Assembly (NCBI RefSeq): GCF_905147365.1
Contig: NC_056409.1
Location: forward strand, 3,601,001 to 3,665,000
Length of the DNA: 64,000 nucleotides
Reading direction: 5' to 3'
Origin: Aricia agestis
Taxonomy: Eukaryota; Arthropoda; Insecta; Lepidoptera; Lycaenidae
Shown here: one piece after another, positions 24,200 through 35,964 of the stretch
Position numbering within the stretch: the stretch's first letter is position 1
Layout of the letters: every line of letters starts with the position of its first letter
The notes under the pieces: generated by a model
Seen by the model: only the letters and a program-made list of their open reading frames with translations
Told to the model about the DNA's origin: nothing
Database searches by the model: none
Translations under genes and position numbers: made by a program

Positions 24200-24617
24200 A
24201 CCCTTAGGCCTGGTTCATTTTGTCGCGGTTGTGAATACGCGTATCCCGTGGCTCTGCCTAAAGCGGGAGGCTAGGTCTTTACATCCATTGTGGATGATTT
24301 GTACAGTATTCTTATAGCGAAGTGACCACTCTTCAAATACTGTAGTGCCTGCGACAAGATTAAAATGCCCGTATTGGTTGCCCAAGCACATAGGGCATTC
24401 TCGCAACATAGTCTAGCCCAAAGGAAAGAACAGGTCAATACGTCTGGGACCAATTATGAGCGGGTTTCCTCAAAATGTTTTCCTTCACCTTTCGAGCGCC
24501 CGTATTGTGTACTTGAGATCAGAAAATGTCTTATTGGTACACGCCTTTGCCCGGTATCGAACCTGCTGCACCCTCTGCGAGTGCGAACCTAAGGTATACC
24601 CATTAGGCCACGGACGC
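24200..24617 (-). mobile_element. tRNA-derived SINE, family C
   Basis: The minus-strand head 'cgtccgtggcctaatgggta' (A-box TGGCCTAATGG) and, about 45 nt on, GGTTCGATACC (B-box) mark a tRNA-like promoter. A body of about 300 bp follows with no reading frame. No second copy exists in the window, so the 3' end is uncertain. Confidence 0.6.
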
Positions 24618-24751
24618 TCTACAGAAAGTAGGAACACTCGTTGAGGTTTTCATTGGGTCTGCCCGGGCGTGGCCTTCACCGCCCCGGGGAGTCCCACATA
24701 CCCCGGTAGCTATTCCCAGACCGCCGATGACGCGTAATTGTATTTCTAAAA

Positions 24752-24990
24752 CAATAAAAATTGGACATGTGCGAGTTGGACTCGCCCATGAAGGGTTCCG
24801 CAGCAGCAATAAGGTTTATTTTTATGAAACTAAAAGGTTTTTGATTTATTTTTATATTTCAATTGATTTGAAAGTTAAATTATGGTTCACCATTTATGAC
24901 GTATAAAAAACTATTTGCTAGATCTCGTTCAAACTGTTGCGTTGCTAGTTTTTATAGTAATGTACATCATATATATTTTTTTTACTTATC
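24752..24990 (-). repeat. Interspersed repeat, family I ('AGGGTTCCG' type), fragment
   Basis: On the minus strand this matches the 3' half of 47151-47790 closely: 'gggcgagtccaactcgcac' end, GGAACCCTT and the 'tatgacgtataaaaaacta' segment. Non-coding. Confidence 0.7.
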
Positions 24991-25679
24991 ATGCCTCATC
25001 ATTACTTTAGATTTTTAGTTCATTTTTAACCTGGTACAATTGCTATAGGTTCTATCGTAACCGCAACTCTGTCCTAAGCGAGGAGTGGAGCACCACAGGG
25101 TTTTAGTGGGTAGAAGAGTGGGCAGTAACCTCCCGTTGTACTGCGCGGATGCGTAAAGCATTGCCCAATCTAAAAAAGTTTATTTTCACCAATTAAAGAC
25201 TACGGATACTACGGAAGCTTAATTGCAATCGCTACGACTGATCGCCTATATTTATATCTCACATCTTGTTTAAATAGTAACTAAAGTATAGTCAAAATAA
25301 AGGGGCATAAAATGTAATACTAATAAATATTTAAATATGAAATTTTTTGCCTCTATTCACCGTTTCAACTTTAGTAAACTCTTTCTTTGCCACATACAAA
25401 CAAACATTTGAACAAATCCTATCTACATTTGAATAAGAGCACTATCACAAGATGGTCATTGGATCCTATTATCCGAAGTATTCTAGAGCGAAACAGTTAG
25501 GGTTAAAAGCCACCTAGATACAGACGTTAAGGCGTCTGTTCTCTTTACGGCTGCCTCGGGAGCGCGGTATTGTTTTCTTATAGCGTTTAAACTTACTCTA
25601 TTTGTATTTAATAGCTTTATATTGCCCGGGTTCTCCCGGTTTGTAAGTTTAAATTTTATAAGAAGTTGTCTAGCGACAC
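24991..25679. other. No gene recognised
   Basis: Intergenic DNA with no shared repeat, domain-bearing frame or notable structure seen. Confidence 0.5.
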
Positions 25680-25888
25680 AGTATTATAATTTATAATATT
25701 ATAAAGTGTGTCCGTCTGTATGTCTATCTGTAACCTCGTCACGCCCAAACCGCTGAACCGATTTTGTTGAAAAGTACAGATATACTCTGAGTCCCGGGAA
25801 ACGATATAGGATACTTTTTATGCCGAAGAAATGTAAGATTGTCGAGCGATAAACGAATTTTGGCGCAACGCAGTTGCGGGCGTTATGA
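25680..25888 (+). mobile_element. Non-autonomous Helitron, family H2, worn copy
   Basis: The H2 core is present ('cacgcccaaaccgctgaacc', 'gagtcccgggaaacgatata', 'gcgcaacgcagttgcgggcg'), but the final CTAG is lost. About 200 bp. Confidence 0.75.
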
Positions 25889-26036
25889 AATCGAAATTAT
25901 GTGCACGCGAATTATTTTGTGAATCCTGGCCATTCTAAAAACAATTTATAAATCGTTCGCGGAGCCGCTATAAGGCCTTTGCGGCGCTTCGGGGCACGCT
26001 TTGATAATAGCTAGTCTAGACTATCATCGCAATCGC

Positions 26037-26102
26037 ATTCGCCTTGGAGCTATCACTATCATCTAAGAATTCAAAGATGATAGTGATAGCTCCAAGGCGA
26101 AT
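26037..26102. repeat. Perfect 28-bp palindrome with 10-nt loop
   Basis: The arms at 26037-26064 and 26075-26102 (ATTCGCCTTGGAGCTATCAC...) are perfectly complementary around AAGAATTCAA. It lies 150 bp past the worn Helitron and matches nothing else here. Confidence 0.92.
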
Positions 26103-26956
26103 AGAATAAAACTTGCATGCCGGGGGACCGCATCACAAATTCACGAGGAACAATGTGACGACTTTTATACCGGGGCCCGGCTTCAGCTAATTTATCGCAG
26201 ACTCGCAGCTCCAGCCGCGGCCGCGCACACACACACACACACATTTATACATAGTACATACACAGCTCGCATGCATACCCGCACATACTCAAGTTCTTGG
26301 CTAAGTCACTGAATTATTCAGATCTAGCTTAACACACTATCCTTCACCGTTTAGGCAAGTTCCTAAGCGCTAAATTATATTATAGTCTAGAATCTTGATA
26401 AATCTTTTTATTCTGATCAAAAGTATTTCTACAATCTTTTCATATAAATCACGGCTTGTATTTCTTTGTGCAAAGAAAATTTTCTCTATAAACAAAGGAG
26501 TTGAAAAATGTTAGTTCTAGAAAAATTGTGCTAGAAAAAATGTTTCGACTTATGAACTATGGGGATTGGAAAGTTCGTCCAATGGTGAAGGCTAGTTTGT
26601 ATGCACTGTCAATTCATGCCTCGTTTCATGTTATTTCTGTGTGAACTTACCTTAGTGTTAATGTTGATAATAATCTAAATAAACCACATATAATACAACA
26701 ATTTTCGAGTCATAATTATGTCTAGAACTCTGGAACAAAGGTAATTAAGATTTTAGTGTTGCGTGCTGCTCGCTGTAAAAATGTCTGTTCGTACATTGTC
26801 CGTGTTTAATTTAGTTGTTTAACGTGCCCTGGCAACACTGGCATAAAGGATATTTTTATTTGTTTATTACAGAACAATGCGCATTCATAATGCCGTCAGG
26901 AAATGGAATTTTAAGTGAACTTTTACTCTGAAAGAGCCTTATTATCAAAAGTAGAT
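26103..26956. other. No gene; short (AC)n run
   Basis: It contains a short (AC)n tract at about 26226-26242 and AT-rich DNA. No frame with a domain was found. Confidence 0.45.
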
Positions 26957-26959
26957 TAA

Positions 26960-27436
26960 GGGGCGATTTCACCAAAGAAACGGAACGCGTTCAAAGTACT
27001 CTGAACCGGTTCGAAACGTATAAACGCGATCATAACATCGAAATGCATTTCACCAGCACAAACTGAACGCGTTCACAGCAAATCCGAGTTTTATCTTCTG
27101 AACGCCCAAAGTCCGAAGTTTAACGTCATAAAACCCGTTCAAGCCCTGTCATGGCGGAACGAAAAACATAGACAAAATAAATGTCAAGATGACAGTTTTG
27201 ACACGTGCGTTTGTTAGTTTATGTATTGTTTCTTGCTATTTTGTAGTTAAATTAAGTTGAAAAGGCTTTAAAATGATGAAAATATGTAAAATAATCGCGT
27301 GACGTCACGTAAACTTAGATTTAATAATCGCGATCAAAAGAAGTTTATGAAATCCAATCGAAACAAAACGAGATTTACGTCGCAGCATGAACGCGTTCAA
27401 TGGGAACTAAGTTTTATATGTGTTTGGTGAAATCCC
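26960..27436. mobile_element. MITE with TAA target duplication (Harbinger-like)
   Basis: The left end is TAA|GGGGCGATTTCACCAAA, the right end TTTGGTGAAATCCC|TAA; the 'aacgcgttca' subterminal block is also inverted. 477 bp, non-coding. TSD length and G-rich ends fit PIF/Harbinger MITEs. Confidence 0.8.
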
Positions 27437-27455
27437 TAAAAAACCTAAGTATACA

Positions 27456-27652
27456 TGTCTACCAGAATCTGATGGCAAATTTTGATGGCAGATTTTCAAA
27501 AAATATTTTTGATTATTGGATAAATTTTAATATTTGCATATTTCACACACAGAATAGGCCGCTAAAAGAAAAAAAGGATCAAAATGTTTTATTCCTATTG
27601 CTAGAGTGAATTTATTTTCTCACTTTTTGTCATCAGATTCTGGCAGGCATAT
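27456..27652. mobile_element. Foldback MITE, 'CCAGAATCTGATGGCA' family, copy 2
   Basis: The ends TACCAGAATCTGATGGCAAA and ...TCATCAGATTCTGGCAGG form inverted repeats. The interior 'tattggataaattttaat' matches the copy at 13430-13615 in reverse. Confidence 0.78.
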
Positions 27653-27696
27653 TATAGTTACATTCGCAGTTTTGCATAAGTACAGCGAAATTTATA

Positions 27697-28026
27697 CGTG
27701 GGAGAGCCATGCTTCGGCACGAATGGGCCGGCTCGACCGGTGAAATACCACGTTCTCATAGAAAACCGGCGTGAAACAGCGCTTGCGCTGTGTTTCGCCG
27801 AGTGAGTGAGTTTACCGGAGGCCCAATCCCCTAGCCTATTCCCTTCCCTACCCTCCCCTATTCACTTCCCATCCCTACCCTCCCCTATTACCCTATTCCC
27901 TCTTAAAAGGCCGGCAACGCACCACTAGCTCTTCTGATGCTGCGAGTGTCCATGAGCGACGGAAGTTGCTTTCCATCAGGTGACTCGTTTGCTCGTTTGC
28001 CCCTTATCACATAAAAAAAAGAAAAA
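27697..28026 (+). mobile_element. Poly-A-tailed SINE, family B, copy 2
   Basis: It starts CGTGGGAGAGCCATGCTTCG, runs through the CCCTACCCTCCCC-rich middle and ends CATAAAAAAAAGAAAAA. No frame. Confidence 0.88.
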
Positions 28027-28159
28027 CTTATACTGTATAGTCTATCTACTATAGATAGACAAATAAGTCGTTTAACTTTTGTTTTATATGATAATACTTT
28101 TTACTGTTGATACTGAGCTGGGTTAACATTGGACGAAAATAACAGAATTAGACTGCTTT

Positions 28160-28276
28160 TAAAACCACCAGAGATGTGTTTTTAAGATCCAATAGAATCG
28201 CTGCGCTGAGCCATGTCATGGCAAGCTCACGTCAATCAAGCGATTCTATTGGTTCTCAAAAACACATCCCTGGTGG
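28160..28276. mobile_element. Foldback MITE-like element
   Basis: The arms ACCACCAGAGATGTGTTTTT...AATAGAATCGCT and the inverted AGCGATTCTATTGG...AACACATCCCTGGTGG surround a loop of about 40 bp. Single copy here; termini approximate. Confidence 0.7.
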
Positions 28277-28507
28277 AAACGCAGCCTTATAGTAGTTATT
28301 GTAGCCAAAAACCATCAACAGATAACGCTCGGCGCACACTAGCGGCGTGAAGTAGTAATAACGCGGTGGCCCACTTAGTTGTACAAACATCGCCAAGTTT
28401 CAATATACCGCTGCGACACACTCAATTATTACAAGGACTGTGAAATAGGTCAATGGTGGTTTTTAAATGCCTCGTTATGTGGATAACGTGGACTTGTAAA
28501 CTAGTGC

Positions 28508-28726
28508 TATACAAAACTAAGTGATTAAACTTTAGGGTGCGTATGTGAAGCTTATATATAGAGTTCACTGTGAAAGTAGCAGCACTAATAGAGCAACTGT
28601 TTTTTGTGATTACGCCCATACAAAAATTAAAAAATATATATTCTTCTAGCACTGCTACTTTCATAGTTAAACTCTAGAATACAGAGGACTCACACACACC
28701 CTATTGTATTATCACTATTTTACATG
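28508..28726. mobile_element. Long foldback element, family F, copy 1 (worn)
   Basis: It carries GAGTTCACTGTGAAAGTAGC near 28561 and the inverted GCTACTTTCATAGTTAAACT near 28655, plus outer 'aaaactaagtgatt'/'atcacta'. It is the most diverged of four F copies (also 48767, 51657, 60463). Confidence 0.75.
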
Positions 28727-29498
28727 GCCATTTTACATGTGAATGAAAAAAAAAAAAATTATACTTATATCATTATCAAATCATACTCAATCTAAAGCGG
28801 GCTCCACACTCGCGGCGCGAATTGCGGCCGCGATTCACGGAAGCTACGCGCCATGAGCACGACCCGGATAAATACGGCCCTCTACACGCGTAATCTTCGC
28901 ATTTACATTCGCGCATTTGAGTAAAATGGGCTTGAAGTCATTGTTGCTGCTGCTCTTACATAGTGTGCTTATCAAAATGTCGCGGGCCAAAAAACCGACA
29001 CCGGACGGGGAAAGCCACAAAGCGCGAGCGCGAAGCCGCGAAACCCTGCACACTCGCGGCTCGGGCCCTTCGCAGGCTTTCGGGCCCGCATAAATATAAT
29101 TACAATTAAAAATAAAATCAAATTCATGTCTAAAATGCCGTCGTAGCACGAGACTCGTAGAGGTGCTACGAGATGTGGTATTTTCTCTTGAACGTGAAAA
29201 AAAAAGTATTATAAATTCATAAGTTGATAAAAAATGCTATGCAATAGCTTTACCGCGGCAGTCCCCGAGTGCCACACGTATTATTGGAACTAAGTTCCTT
29301 ATCGCGCGTTCGGCGTAAAGAAGGCTAGACGAAACGCTAGAACGATATATTTTGACCTCGACACTTTTTTATTAGTACCTGCATGGTAGGGGCAGAGAGC
29401 GTTGATAGTATTCCTGTGTGTCAACTAGATGGCGTTTTTTGGGAATAAACAGTGACGCGTTCTTAGTATTCCTAGGCGTGAGTAGATGGAGTTTTTTT
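28727..29498. other. No gene; GC-rich patch of repeated 'cacactcgcggc' motifs
   Basis: 28795-29095 is GC-rich with 'ccacactcgcggcgcgaatt' and 'gcacactcgcggctcgggcc' in direct orientation, resembling the CG-rich MITE class, but no clean inverted termini were found. The antisense 101-aa frame over it is composition-driven. Confidence 0.45.
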
Positions 29499-29550
29499 TA
29501 AATATATTTTTGAGTGTATATTATACAATATACACTCAAAAATATATTTA
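29499..29550. repeat. Perfect 24-bp palindrome with 4-nt loop
   Basis: The arms TAAATATATTTTTGAGTGTA... at 29499-29522 and 29527-29550 surround loop ATAC. Confidence 0.9.
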
Positions 29551-29553
29551 AAA

Positions 29554-29613
29554 ATTTCTTATACTCAAAAAACCTGTAAGTATACACTTACAGGTTTTTT
29601 GAGTATAAGAAAT
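29554..29613. repeat. Perfect 28-bp palindrome with 4-nt loop
   Basis: The arms at 29554-29581 and 29586-29613 (ATTTCTTATACTCAAAAAAC...) again surround loop ATAC, only 3 bp after the preceding palindrome. The tandem placement and identical loops suggest a common origin. Confidence 0.92.
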
Positions 29614-29846
29614 AACTTCGTTCCATTCGGGTGTCCCTTGACACCTCTCAAGTTTTTTATTTTTAAAACTCCTCGCGTAATCATCCTTGGAGGTATATTT
29701 TCAAGTATAATTTAAGTAGTAGCAACACTGTGTTCACCTCCCTTTAATATGACATGATAAATCTCTCCTTTCATATTCGGAATTGTTGTGAGATGAAATT
29801 CTCAGAAAATATTCAATTATATGAAAATGGCCACGGATACTTTCGT

Positions 29847-30327
29847 TTAAGAGGATTCCACACCGCCATTTTTTCCATACAAACGTTGTCCCCTGTTTCC
29901 TCCCTGGATAATGCTAGTAGAGTTATAATTTTTTTCCTGAATATCTACGGCCACTAATACAATGTCCCTATGTTTTCTTTTTTTTCATAATTTAATTATT
30001 AAATAAGATATGAACGTTCAAAAACCCAAAAAAATGGCCAGATTTTCCACTGTGTTCAAACGTCCAGAAAACAGATTTGGATAGATTATACAAAAAAAGC
30101 AAAACATAGGAACACAGCTCAAGCCTTTTTTTAATCTTTAATGAAAAAAGTACTTAAATCGGTTAAGTTTTGGAGAAGGAATCAGGGGACAACTAATCGT
30201 TGATTTTCTGGATTTTCTGCAGTTGTCTCTATCGCGTTCTGCGGTATAGGCTTGAGGTAAGGGAGACAGCTATAGATATTACACGTACTTTTTTTTCATT
30301 TCTCTAGCCGCTGTGGTATCCTCTTAA
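29847..30327 (+). mobile_element. piggyBac-type MITE (TTAA-flanked), copy 1
   Basis: TTAA at 29847-29850 and 30324-30327 bracket ends GAGGATTCCACACCGCCA and (inverted) GAGGATACCACAGCGGCT. TTAA duplication is diagnostic of piggyBac-type transposition. The 473-bp interior has no long frame and matches 58129-58619 throughout. Confidence 0.87.
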
Positions 30328-30589
30328 TATTATGACTCATGTGCACAAAGCGCTGTCGACATTGTTGCAAAAATGTGCATTTTCTATTAATATTATTATT
30401 AAAATAGAGCTTTATAACACTACTTATTAACCCTTAGCAATAAAAATATGTAACCCACTATGTGTGCAGACGATTTAACTTAACAATGTCGTTAGTTTTT
30501 CGAACCACTTTTTCAACGTATCGAACAAGGACAAAACAGACACCAATTTTTTTTTATACTTCGATGAAAATGAATTTTTATGCAGTTTA

Positions 30590-30990
30590 GGGTGAAATCA
30601 GACTGCAACGCGACGCGCAGATCCATTTCTAAGAGTAGGTTCACACGGCATTAAAAAAAAACGTTTATTTCAGGTTATTCCCATAGAAAAATTCTTAAAC
30701 TAGCAGGAAATAATTGTTATTAATTTAAATAACGTAGGCATTGTACTGCAAGTTTTTTGTATTCGTTTGGCGATGGCTTGTAGGGGATTTGTTGGTACAC
30801 GATTTGTTGCAGTACAATCGACGTGTGAATGGTTCTATATACATTGTATGCGCCACTATTCATTCGTTAAGACGTATACTGCAAAAAAACGTGCAGGAAA
30901 CGTACAGGATTGTGCCGTGTGAACCTGGCCTGAATTTGTACTGAATTGACAGATTTCAATTATTGCGCGAGTTAAGTCGTCTTGCAAATC
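30590..30990. mobile_element. Harbinger-like MITE interrupted by another inverted-repeat element
   Basis: It begins TTA|GGGTGAAATCAGACTGCAACGCG, the family seen complete at 61486-62001. At about 30635 it is interrupted by a unit with ends AGGTTCACACGGCA / TGCCGTGTGAACCT (to about 30930), then resumes near 'gacagatttc...gtcttgcaaatc'. The right end of the host MITE is lost. Confidence 0.55.
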
Positions 30991-31027
30991 AATGAACATT
31001 CCTTCCTCCGTTATTAATTTCCTTTTC

Positions 31028-31470
31028 AGGGTTCCGTACCCAAAGGGTAAAATGGGACCCTATTACTAAGACTTTGTTGTCTGTGCGTCTGTCCGTCCGT
31101 ATGTCACTAGGCTGTGATTCAAAAAACGGTACTAGCTACAGAGTTGACATTTTCACAGATTGTGTATATCCGTTGCCGCTATAACAACTGCAAATACTTA
31201 ATAAAAACAAAATAAAATTAATATTTAAGGGGGAGCCCATACAACAAACGTGATTTTTTGCCTTTTTTGCTCTATATCAATAATGGCAACAGGTAGGTAT
31301 TTGATTTTTTCATACAATCCTTAGTTTTATGTGTATAATAATATTGAAATAAAATAAAAAAAAAATAAGGGTGATTCCTACAAAAATACAAAAAACACAA
31401 ATTTTGGCCCAATTTTGTTCTATAACAGTGCGCGTGCGCGAGTCCGACCCGCACTTGGCCGATTTTTTTC
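31028..31470 (+). repeat. Interspersed repeat, family I ('AGGGTTCCG' type)
   Basis: It begins AGGGTTCCGTACCCAAAGGG, contains GTCTGTCCGTCCGTATGTCAC and 'gccgctataacaact', and ends 'gagtccgacccgcacttggc' + T-run. Fragments recur at 24752, 47151 and 61447. Non-coding, transposon class not determined. Confidence 0.7.
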
Positions 31471-31849
31471 ATTTACTTCAATCAGATACCATAACATGCT
31501 AGTAATATGACGATTGTGATGTTTCTTTTCCTGCCCGACTTCAGAACGGATTGTATCAGAATACTGGAGCATCGGATATATTATGATAAGGAGGGGTAGT
31601 ATGAAAATTGATGTCGATAAACTTAAATATAATCATAAAATCATTACTAAAAGTTAAAAAAAAGTTTTTATTTATTTAAACTTTTAATTATTAATTTATA
31701 TTTAGGTACTAATGTATCAACTTAATTATATTATTATACATAAAAAGTATTAACAAGACTACAAAAATGTAATATACGTAACTTTAAATTTTTGTATGTT
31801 ATACTCATAAAAAGCTCCTTTTGTTCTGCAGAATTTTAGATAAGACATC
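31471..31849. other. No gene recognised
   Basis: AT-rich intergenic DNA; nothing seen. Confidence 0.5.
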
Positions 31850-32030
31850 AGGGGGGTGAGTCAAAATCTTTTCGTTTTCGGTTCGTTATAGAATCGCCGA
31901 TGAAAATGTATGGAATTGACATATGCGTTCGTTAATATGACGTAGACGTTCTTCTCGTCTTATGTCAATTCCATATATTTTGATCGGCGATTCTATAACG
32001 AAGCGAAAACGAAAAAGTTTCGGCTAAATG
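31850..32030. mobile_element. Foldback element, family J, copy 2
   Basis: The arms 'tcttttcgttttcggttcgt'...'gaatcgccgatgaaaatgta' and the inverted 'ttttgatcggcgattctata'...'gaaaacgaaaaagtttcggc' are long and nearly complementary, with a short loop around 31935. Confidence 0.78.
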
Positions 32031-32372
32031 GCCTGAGCAATTTTGATATTACAAAAATAAGACTGATAAATAGATAAATTTATCTTCAATTTGTATTTTT
32101 TTAAGTACAGTGGCGAGTTTTTAATCAAATTACATTTTATGGAAGTAACGATATACAGGTTGAAATTAAACCTTCCGGCCAAATTTCGATATAATGATCC
32201 CTGTTAAAAATAAAAATACACGTATGTTTTCTTTTATAATCACTCAGCACTAAAATGTTGAGAAATAGCATCTGACAGTTGTCCTAAAAAACACTACAGT
32301 AAATGGACCCACCACCGCGAAGTGACCGTTCTGCAACGATTTTAAGTGGGATAAAATAGCTTATTGTAATAA

Positions 32373-32442
32373 AATTAACACCTTATTTTTTTGGTTATTT
32401 AACCAATAAATAACCAAAAAAAAATAAGGTGTTAATTTTTAG
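32373..32442. repeat. Near-perfect palindrome, ~28-bp arms
   Basis: 'aattaacaccttatttttt' ... 'ggttattt' and the inverted 'aataaccaaa'...'ataaggtgttaatt' differ mainly in A/T-run length. A second small palindrome (AAGGAGAATCT/AGATTCTCCTT, 4-nt loop) follows at 32466-32491. Confidence 0.8.
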
Positions 32443-32995
32443 GTTATTTATTATTTCTTTATACAAGGAGAATCTATTTAGATTCTCCTTATAGCAATGT
32501 CCACACTGTGCCTTTTTTGTTCGTCAAGGCGGTTGCGGACGCGCGGTTATGTTAACAAAGAACTCTACCGCCTGCTTACCGCCAGGGGTTACAGGGAGAG
32601 GTGTTACAGCGGGGTTGAATAGCTGGAAACACCCAGGTGTTAGGTAAGTTTGTAGAAAAAGGACTGTTTAACGGAAGTTTTAATATAATATTTCAAAGGC
32701 TAGAGAAAGTATTTTATTGGTCGATGCATTTAACTTTATAGCTCTTACTTCAATAATTTCTCAAAAAATGTAGCAAAAACTGTTTCGTCCATTTTACACA
32801 TTTTTGGAGATATTAAAACGTTTTAAAGTACTTAATTTCTCTAAAAATTAAATACACGTCCTAACTGTACTGAACCTAACTTAAGCAAATTCTACACACC
32901 AGTAAATTTGTATGGCTTCACTGTTTTTCGTAAGTGATGCGAATATTTAATTTCAGATCTGAAGTTAGTAACGAAACAGTCTAGCCATTCATTTA
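32443..32995. other. No gene recognised
   Basis: Intergenic DNA apart from the small palindrome near 32466. No repeat family recognised. Confidence 0.45.
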
Positions 32996-32999
32996 CTGA

Positions 33000-33178
33000 T
33001 ATGTAGAATTTGTTTAATTTAGGGTCAGTAGGGTTAGGCCGTGTAGATTCAAAAGCTTGGCTCTACAAGAGATCTCATATTATTTTAATATGAATAATAT
33101 GTATGTTAGTCTGTAAGATTTTTGTATTATGGGCCTATATGCCTGAAATAAATGGTCAAATAAAAAATATCTTTTTCA
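33000..33178 (+). repeat. 5'-truncated retroposon end
   Basis: 'tatgttagtctgtaagattt', 'tattatgggcctatatgcct' and 'gaaataaatggtcaaataaa' match the 3' end of the retroposon at 42587-42922. The coding part is missing. Confidence 0.55.
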
Positions 33179-34227
33179 CAGGGTCCTTATGTGGTCGTCT
33201 CGGCAACATTTTGCAAGAAATGTTTTTGTTGGGATTTCAGTTCTTTTTGTAGGTTGGTTCTTGTAAGTACTTAGTTAAAGGTTTTTAGTTACTGTCTACA
33301 GTCCCGTGTAAACACTTATGTCCTAATTCATAAAATTGGTGAAAGTCTCATATAAACATCCACCCCCCCCCCCCCCCCAATTTTAGGGGATGGGGGACGA
33401 AATTTTTAAGTTCATGATACCTATTTTGAATAAAAATATATTTTATTCTTTATTTTATTTTATGATTTTTTTGTTGGTTGTATACTAAACTTAGATTACA
33501 TACCTACCTTTCATCTTTCTAGCACTTCAGGAAGTAGCCAGCCCTACTCCAAGCGGCACGGCGGTGCGGCGTTGCCGTGCATCTTTTAACGTCGTTTCAG
33601 TTCGGCAGATTTCGGCATGGTGTTTGTGTGCGTGCGACTAGACGTTTGCGAATTATAATTGCATAAGTTAATAAAAAATGCTATGCAATAGTTTTCTGTC
33701 CCCGACTGCCACACGTATTTTAGTTTTATTATTAAATAATGATAAGAGTTTCAAGAACATAAATTGACGACTTGATTTAGACAGGTAATTAAGATATTAT
33801 GTTTAATTTATCGTCCATTTATTATAGTTTCATAAATCCAATTAAAAATATAAAACTTAATTGAATCAGCCTATAATGGCGTTCTGGCGTTGAGAGAAGA
33901 TTATTAAAATCTGTCAATTAACGATACTGGCTCCCATCAATTCCCAAGCGGCAGCCGGCCGCCACGTAACAATTGAAAATATATTGTGTCTGCGATACCC
34001 ACGATGGAGGTGCTACACGGCCTTAATTTTTTGTTTTTATTGCATGAAAATATAAATTATATGCTTTTGCATACGCCATTACTGAATCAAACTGATAGTT
34101 TGTTACCACATATCACATTTTTACACTAATTGGCTACTTATCACAGTCATATTTTGTTACTTTTGTATTCGGACATGTTTCGTTTTATTCATTCAGATCT
34201 ATAATAACTAAACATAACATCCATACT
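33179..34227. other. No gene; poly-C run
   Basis: It contains a C-run at about 33362-33379. The rest is AT-rich intergenic DNA without supported features. Confidence 0.5.
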
Positions 34228-34378
34228 TCCATACTTACGTTATAAATGCGACAGTGTGTCTGTCTGTGGGCCTGTTACTTCTTCACGCCTAAACCGCTAA
34301 ACCGATTTTGCTGAAATTTGAAATGTACGGTTCCCGCACGATAGACGATTATGGCGGAATGGATTTGCGGGCGTTTTC
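34228..34378 (+). mobile_element. Non-autonomous Helitron, family H2, fragment
   Basis: It begins A|TCCATACTTACGTTATAAATGCG and carries the 'cctaaaccgctaaaccgatt' core and CCCGCACGATAGACG. It ends near GATTTGCGGGCGTT without CTAG. Confidence 0.72.
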
Positions 34379-34420
34379 TAATATTTTTATAAACTTTTTT
34401 TCTAGTATTATTTTTTTGAC

Positions 34421-34685
34421 GACCTCTGTGGCTCAGGGGGTGGACTCTCGGTAGCTCACCGGGGGTCGCGTTCAAATCCCGCCAACGGAACAAAAACTTT
34501 TCAAAGTTCCTGGGTCATGGGTGTGTATTCAATATGTGTATCATATAATAAAAAATCTTAAATATATGTATAGTATAAAAGTATTAAATATATTTCCGTT
34601 GTCTGGTACCCGTAACACAAGTCCTTCAGGTACTTAGCACGGGGCCAGACTGACGTGGTGTGAAGCGTCCATAGATAAAAAAAAT
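34421..34685 (+). mobile_element. tRNA-derived SINE, family A, copy 2
   Basis: The head GACCTCTGTGGCTCAGGGGG with B-box-like GCGTTCAAATCCC, body with 'gtacccgtaacacaagtcct', end 'gtgaagcgtccatagat' followed by an A-rich tail. It matches copies at 1430 and 41062. Confidence 0.82.
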
Positions 34686-34689
34686 ACGA

Positions 34690-35254
34690 AAAAAGATACT
34701 TAGAAATAACATAATATTAAAAAAACATTTAACTTTAACTTGCGTTAAACAGTATATTATTAGCCTGCAACGATCAAAGCCAGTTAAAGTATAACAAGCC
34801 AATTATACAGTAGACTATTAGATCAAAGCACAAAGAGAATTGGCGCGACGACAATCCGCAGCCGATGGCACACTTCCACTTCCCTCGTATCAGTTATTCC
34901 GTCTTAAAACAATCTGGAGCAGCATAATCGGCTTAAATGTTTCATGAACTGAAACTATGTCGTCTTGGTCTCATTATGGATGTCATGCAGTTGAAAAACT
35001 AGCTTAAAATAAAATTCGCTCAACAAAGAGAGTTTTTACCGCGTTTTTGCTACTTAAGGGCCCTGCCACACGACGTTTTTTACGTTCGTTTGAATTGACA
35101 CAAACGGAAGTTGAACGCTCAGCGAACGGAAGGAAGCCGACAAACACGTTTTAAAAACTTTATATCTGCTAAAACCCGATGAAAACACGCAGAAGACGAG
35201 CGCATCAGAAACGCCCTAAGGAAAGGCCCTAAGGTTATCTGAAATCAAGTTAAT
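34690..35254. other. No gene recognised
   Basis: Intergenic DNA; a 'ccacacgacgttttttacgt' phrase at 35047 hints at another CG-bearing MITE end, but no partner was found. Confidence 0.4.
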
Positions 35255-35614
35255 GTGCGCTTTTATAATTTTGGACGTGGTGGTAATATCGTGGACGTCC
35301 GCGGTAAAACGATAACATAGAGAAGAAAAATGTAGGGAAATATGAAGAACCTTTTAAATAATTCTGGCCGTCACGTTATCGTGGACGCTGACTTCCACGA
35401 TAAAACGATGCCCTTTTGATTCTACGCACGGCGGACGTTTTGTGCGGTTCAGAAGAGTGTAGACGTCGTGATGTCCTCTAACGTGCACGTGAAAAAGTTA
35501 TCGTCGACGGAAATTTAAAGGCGTCTTCATATATTTCCATACATTTTACTTCCCTATGTTATTGTTTTACCGCGGACGGATATTACCGCCACGTCCAAAA
35601 TTATAAAAGCGCAC
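35255..35614. mobile_element. Foldback MITE with ~100-bp arms
   Basis: The left arm GTGCGCTTTTATAATTTTGG... and its inverted partner ending at 35614 stay complementary through 'cgcggtaaaac' and 'aaatatgaaga', about 100 bp, with a 6-bp insertion (near GTGGAC) in the left arm. No frame; duplication unclear. Confidence 0.8.
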
Positions 35615-35964
35615 AATGTGTGCGTGTGCCGATATTGACCCTGGTTCTGAGATTGACTTTTTCTGGCGCTAAAATATTATTATAATATACTAAGTAGTTC
35701 TTCGTGTGATACTCTTTTTGGAGGCTTAATTGTTACATCCTGGTCTATCGAATTGACCAGCGATACATCTATGCACCTGTTTCGGTAAATAAGCTAACGG
35801 ACCAGAATATTATGCTGAACTAGTCACACTAACAAAAGCTAAATTAGCCTTTATTGTCATGGACGGCTAACACTAAATGGCCACGTCACGTTAGTTTTCT
35901 GTAAGCCATGACGCTCATAGTCAGGGTTCATTAGAACATTTTTTTTTATTACTGTCAAGCTGGC
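35615..35964. other. No gene recognised
   Basis: Intergenic DNA; nothing seen. Confidence 0.45.
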
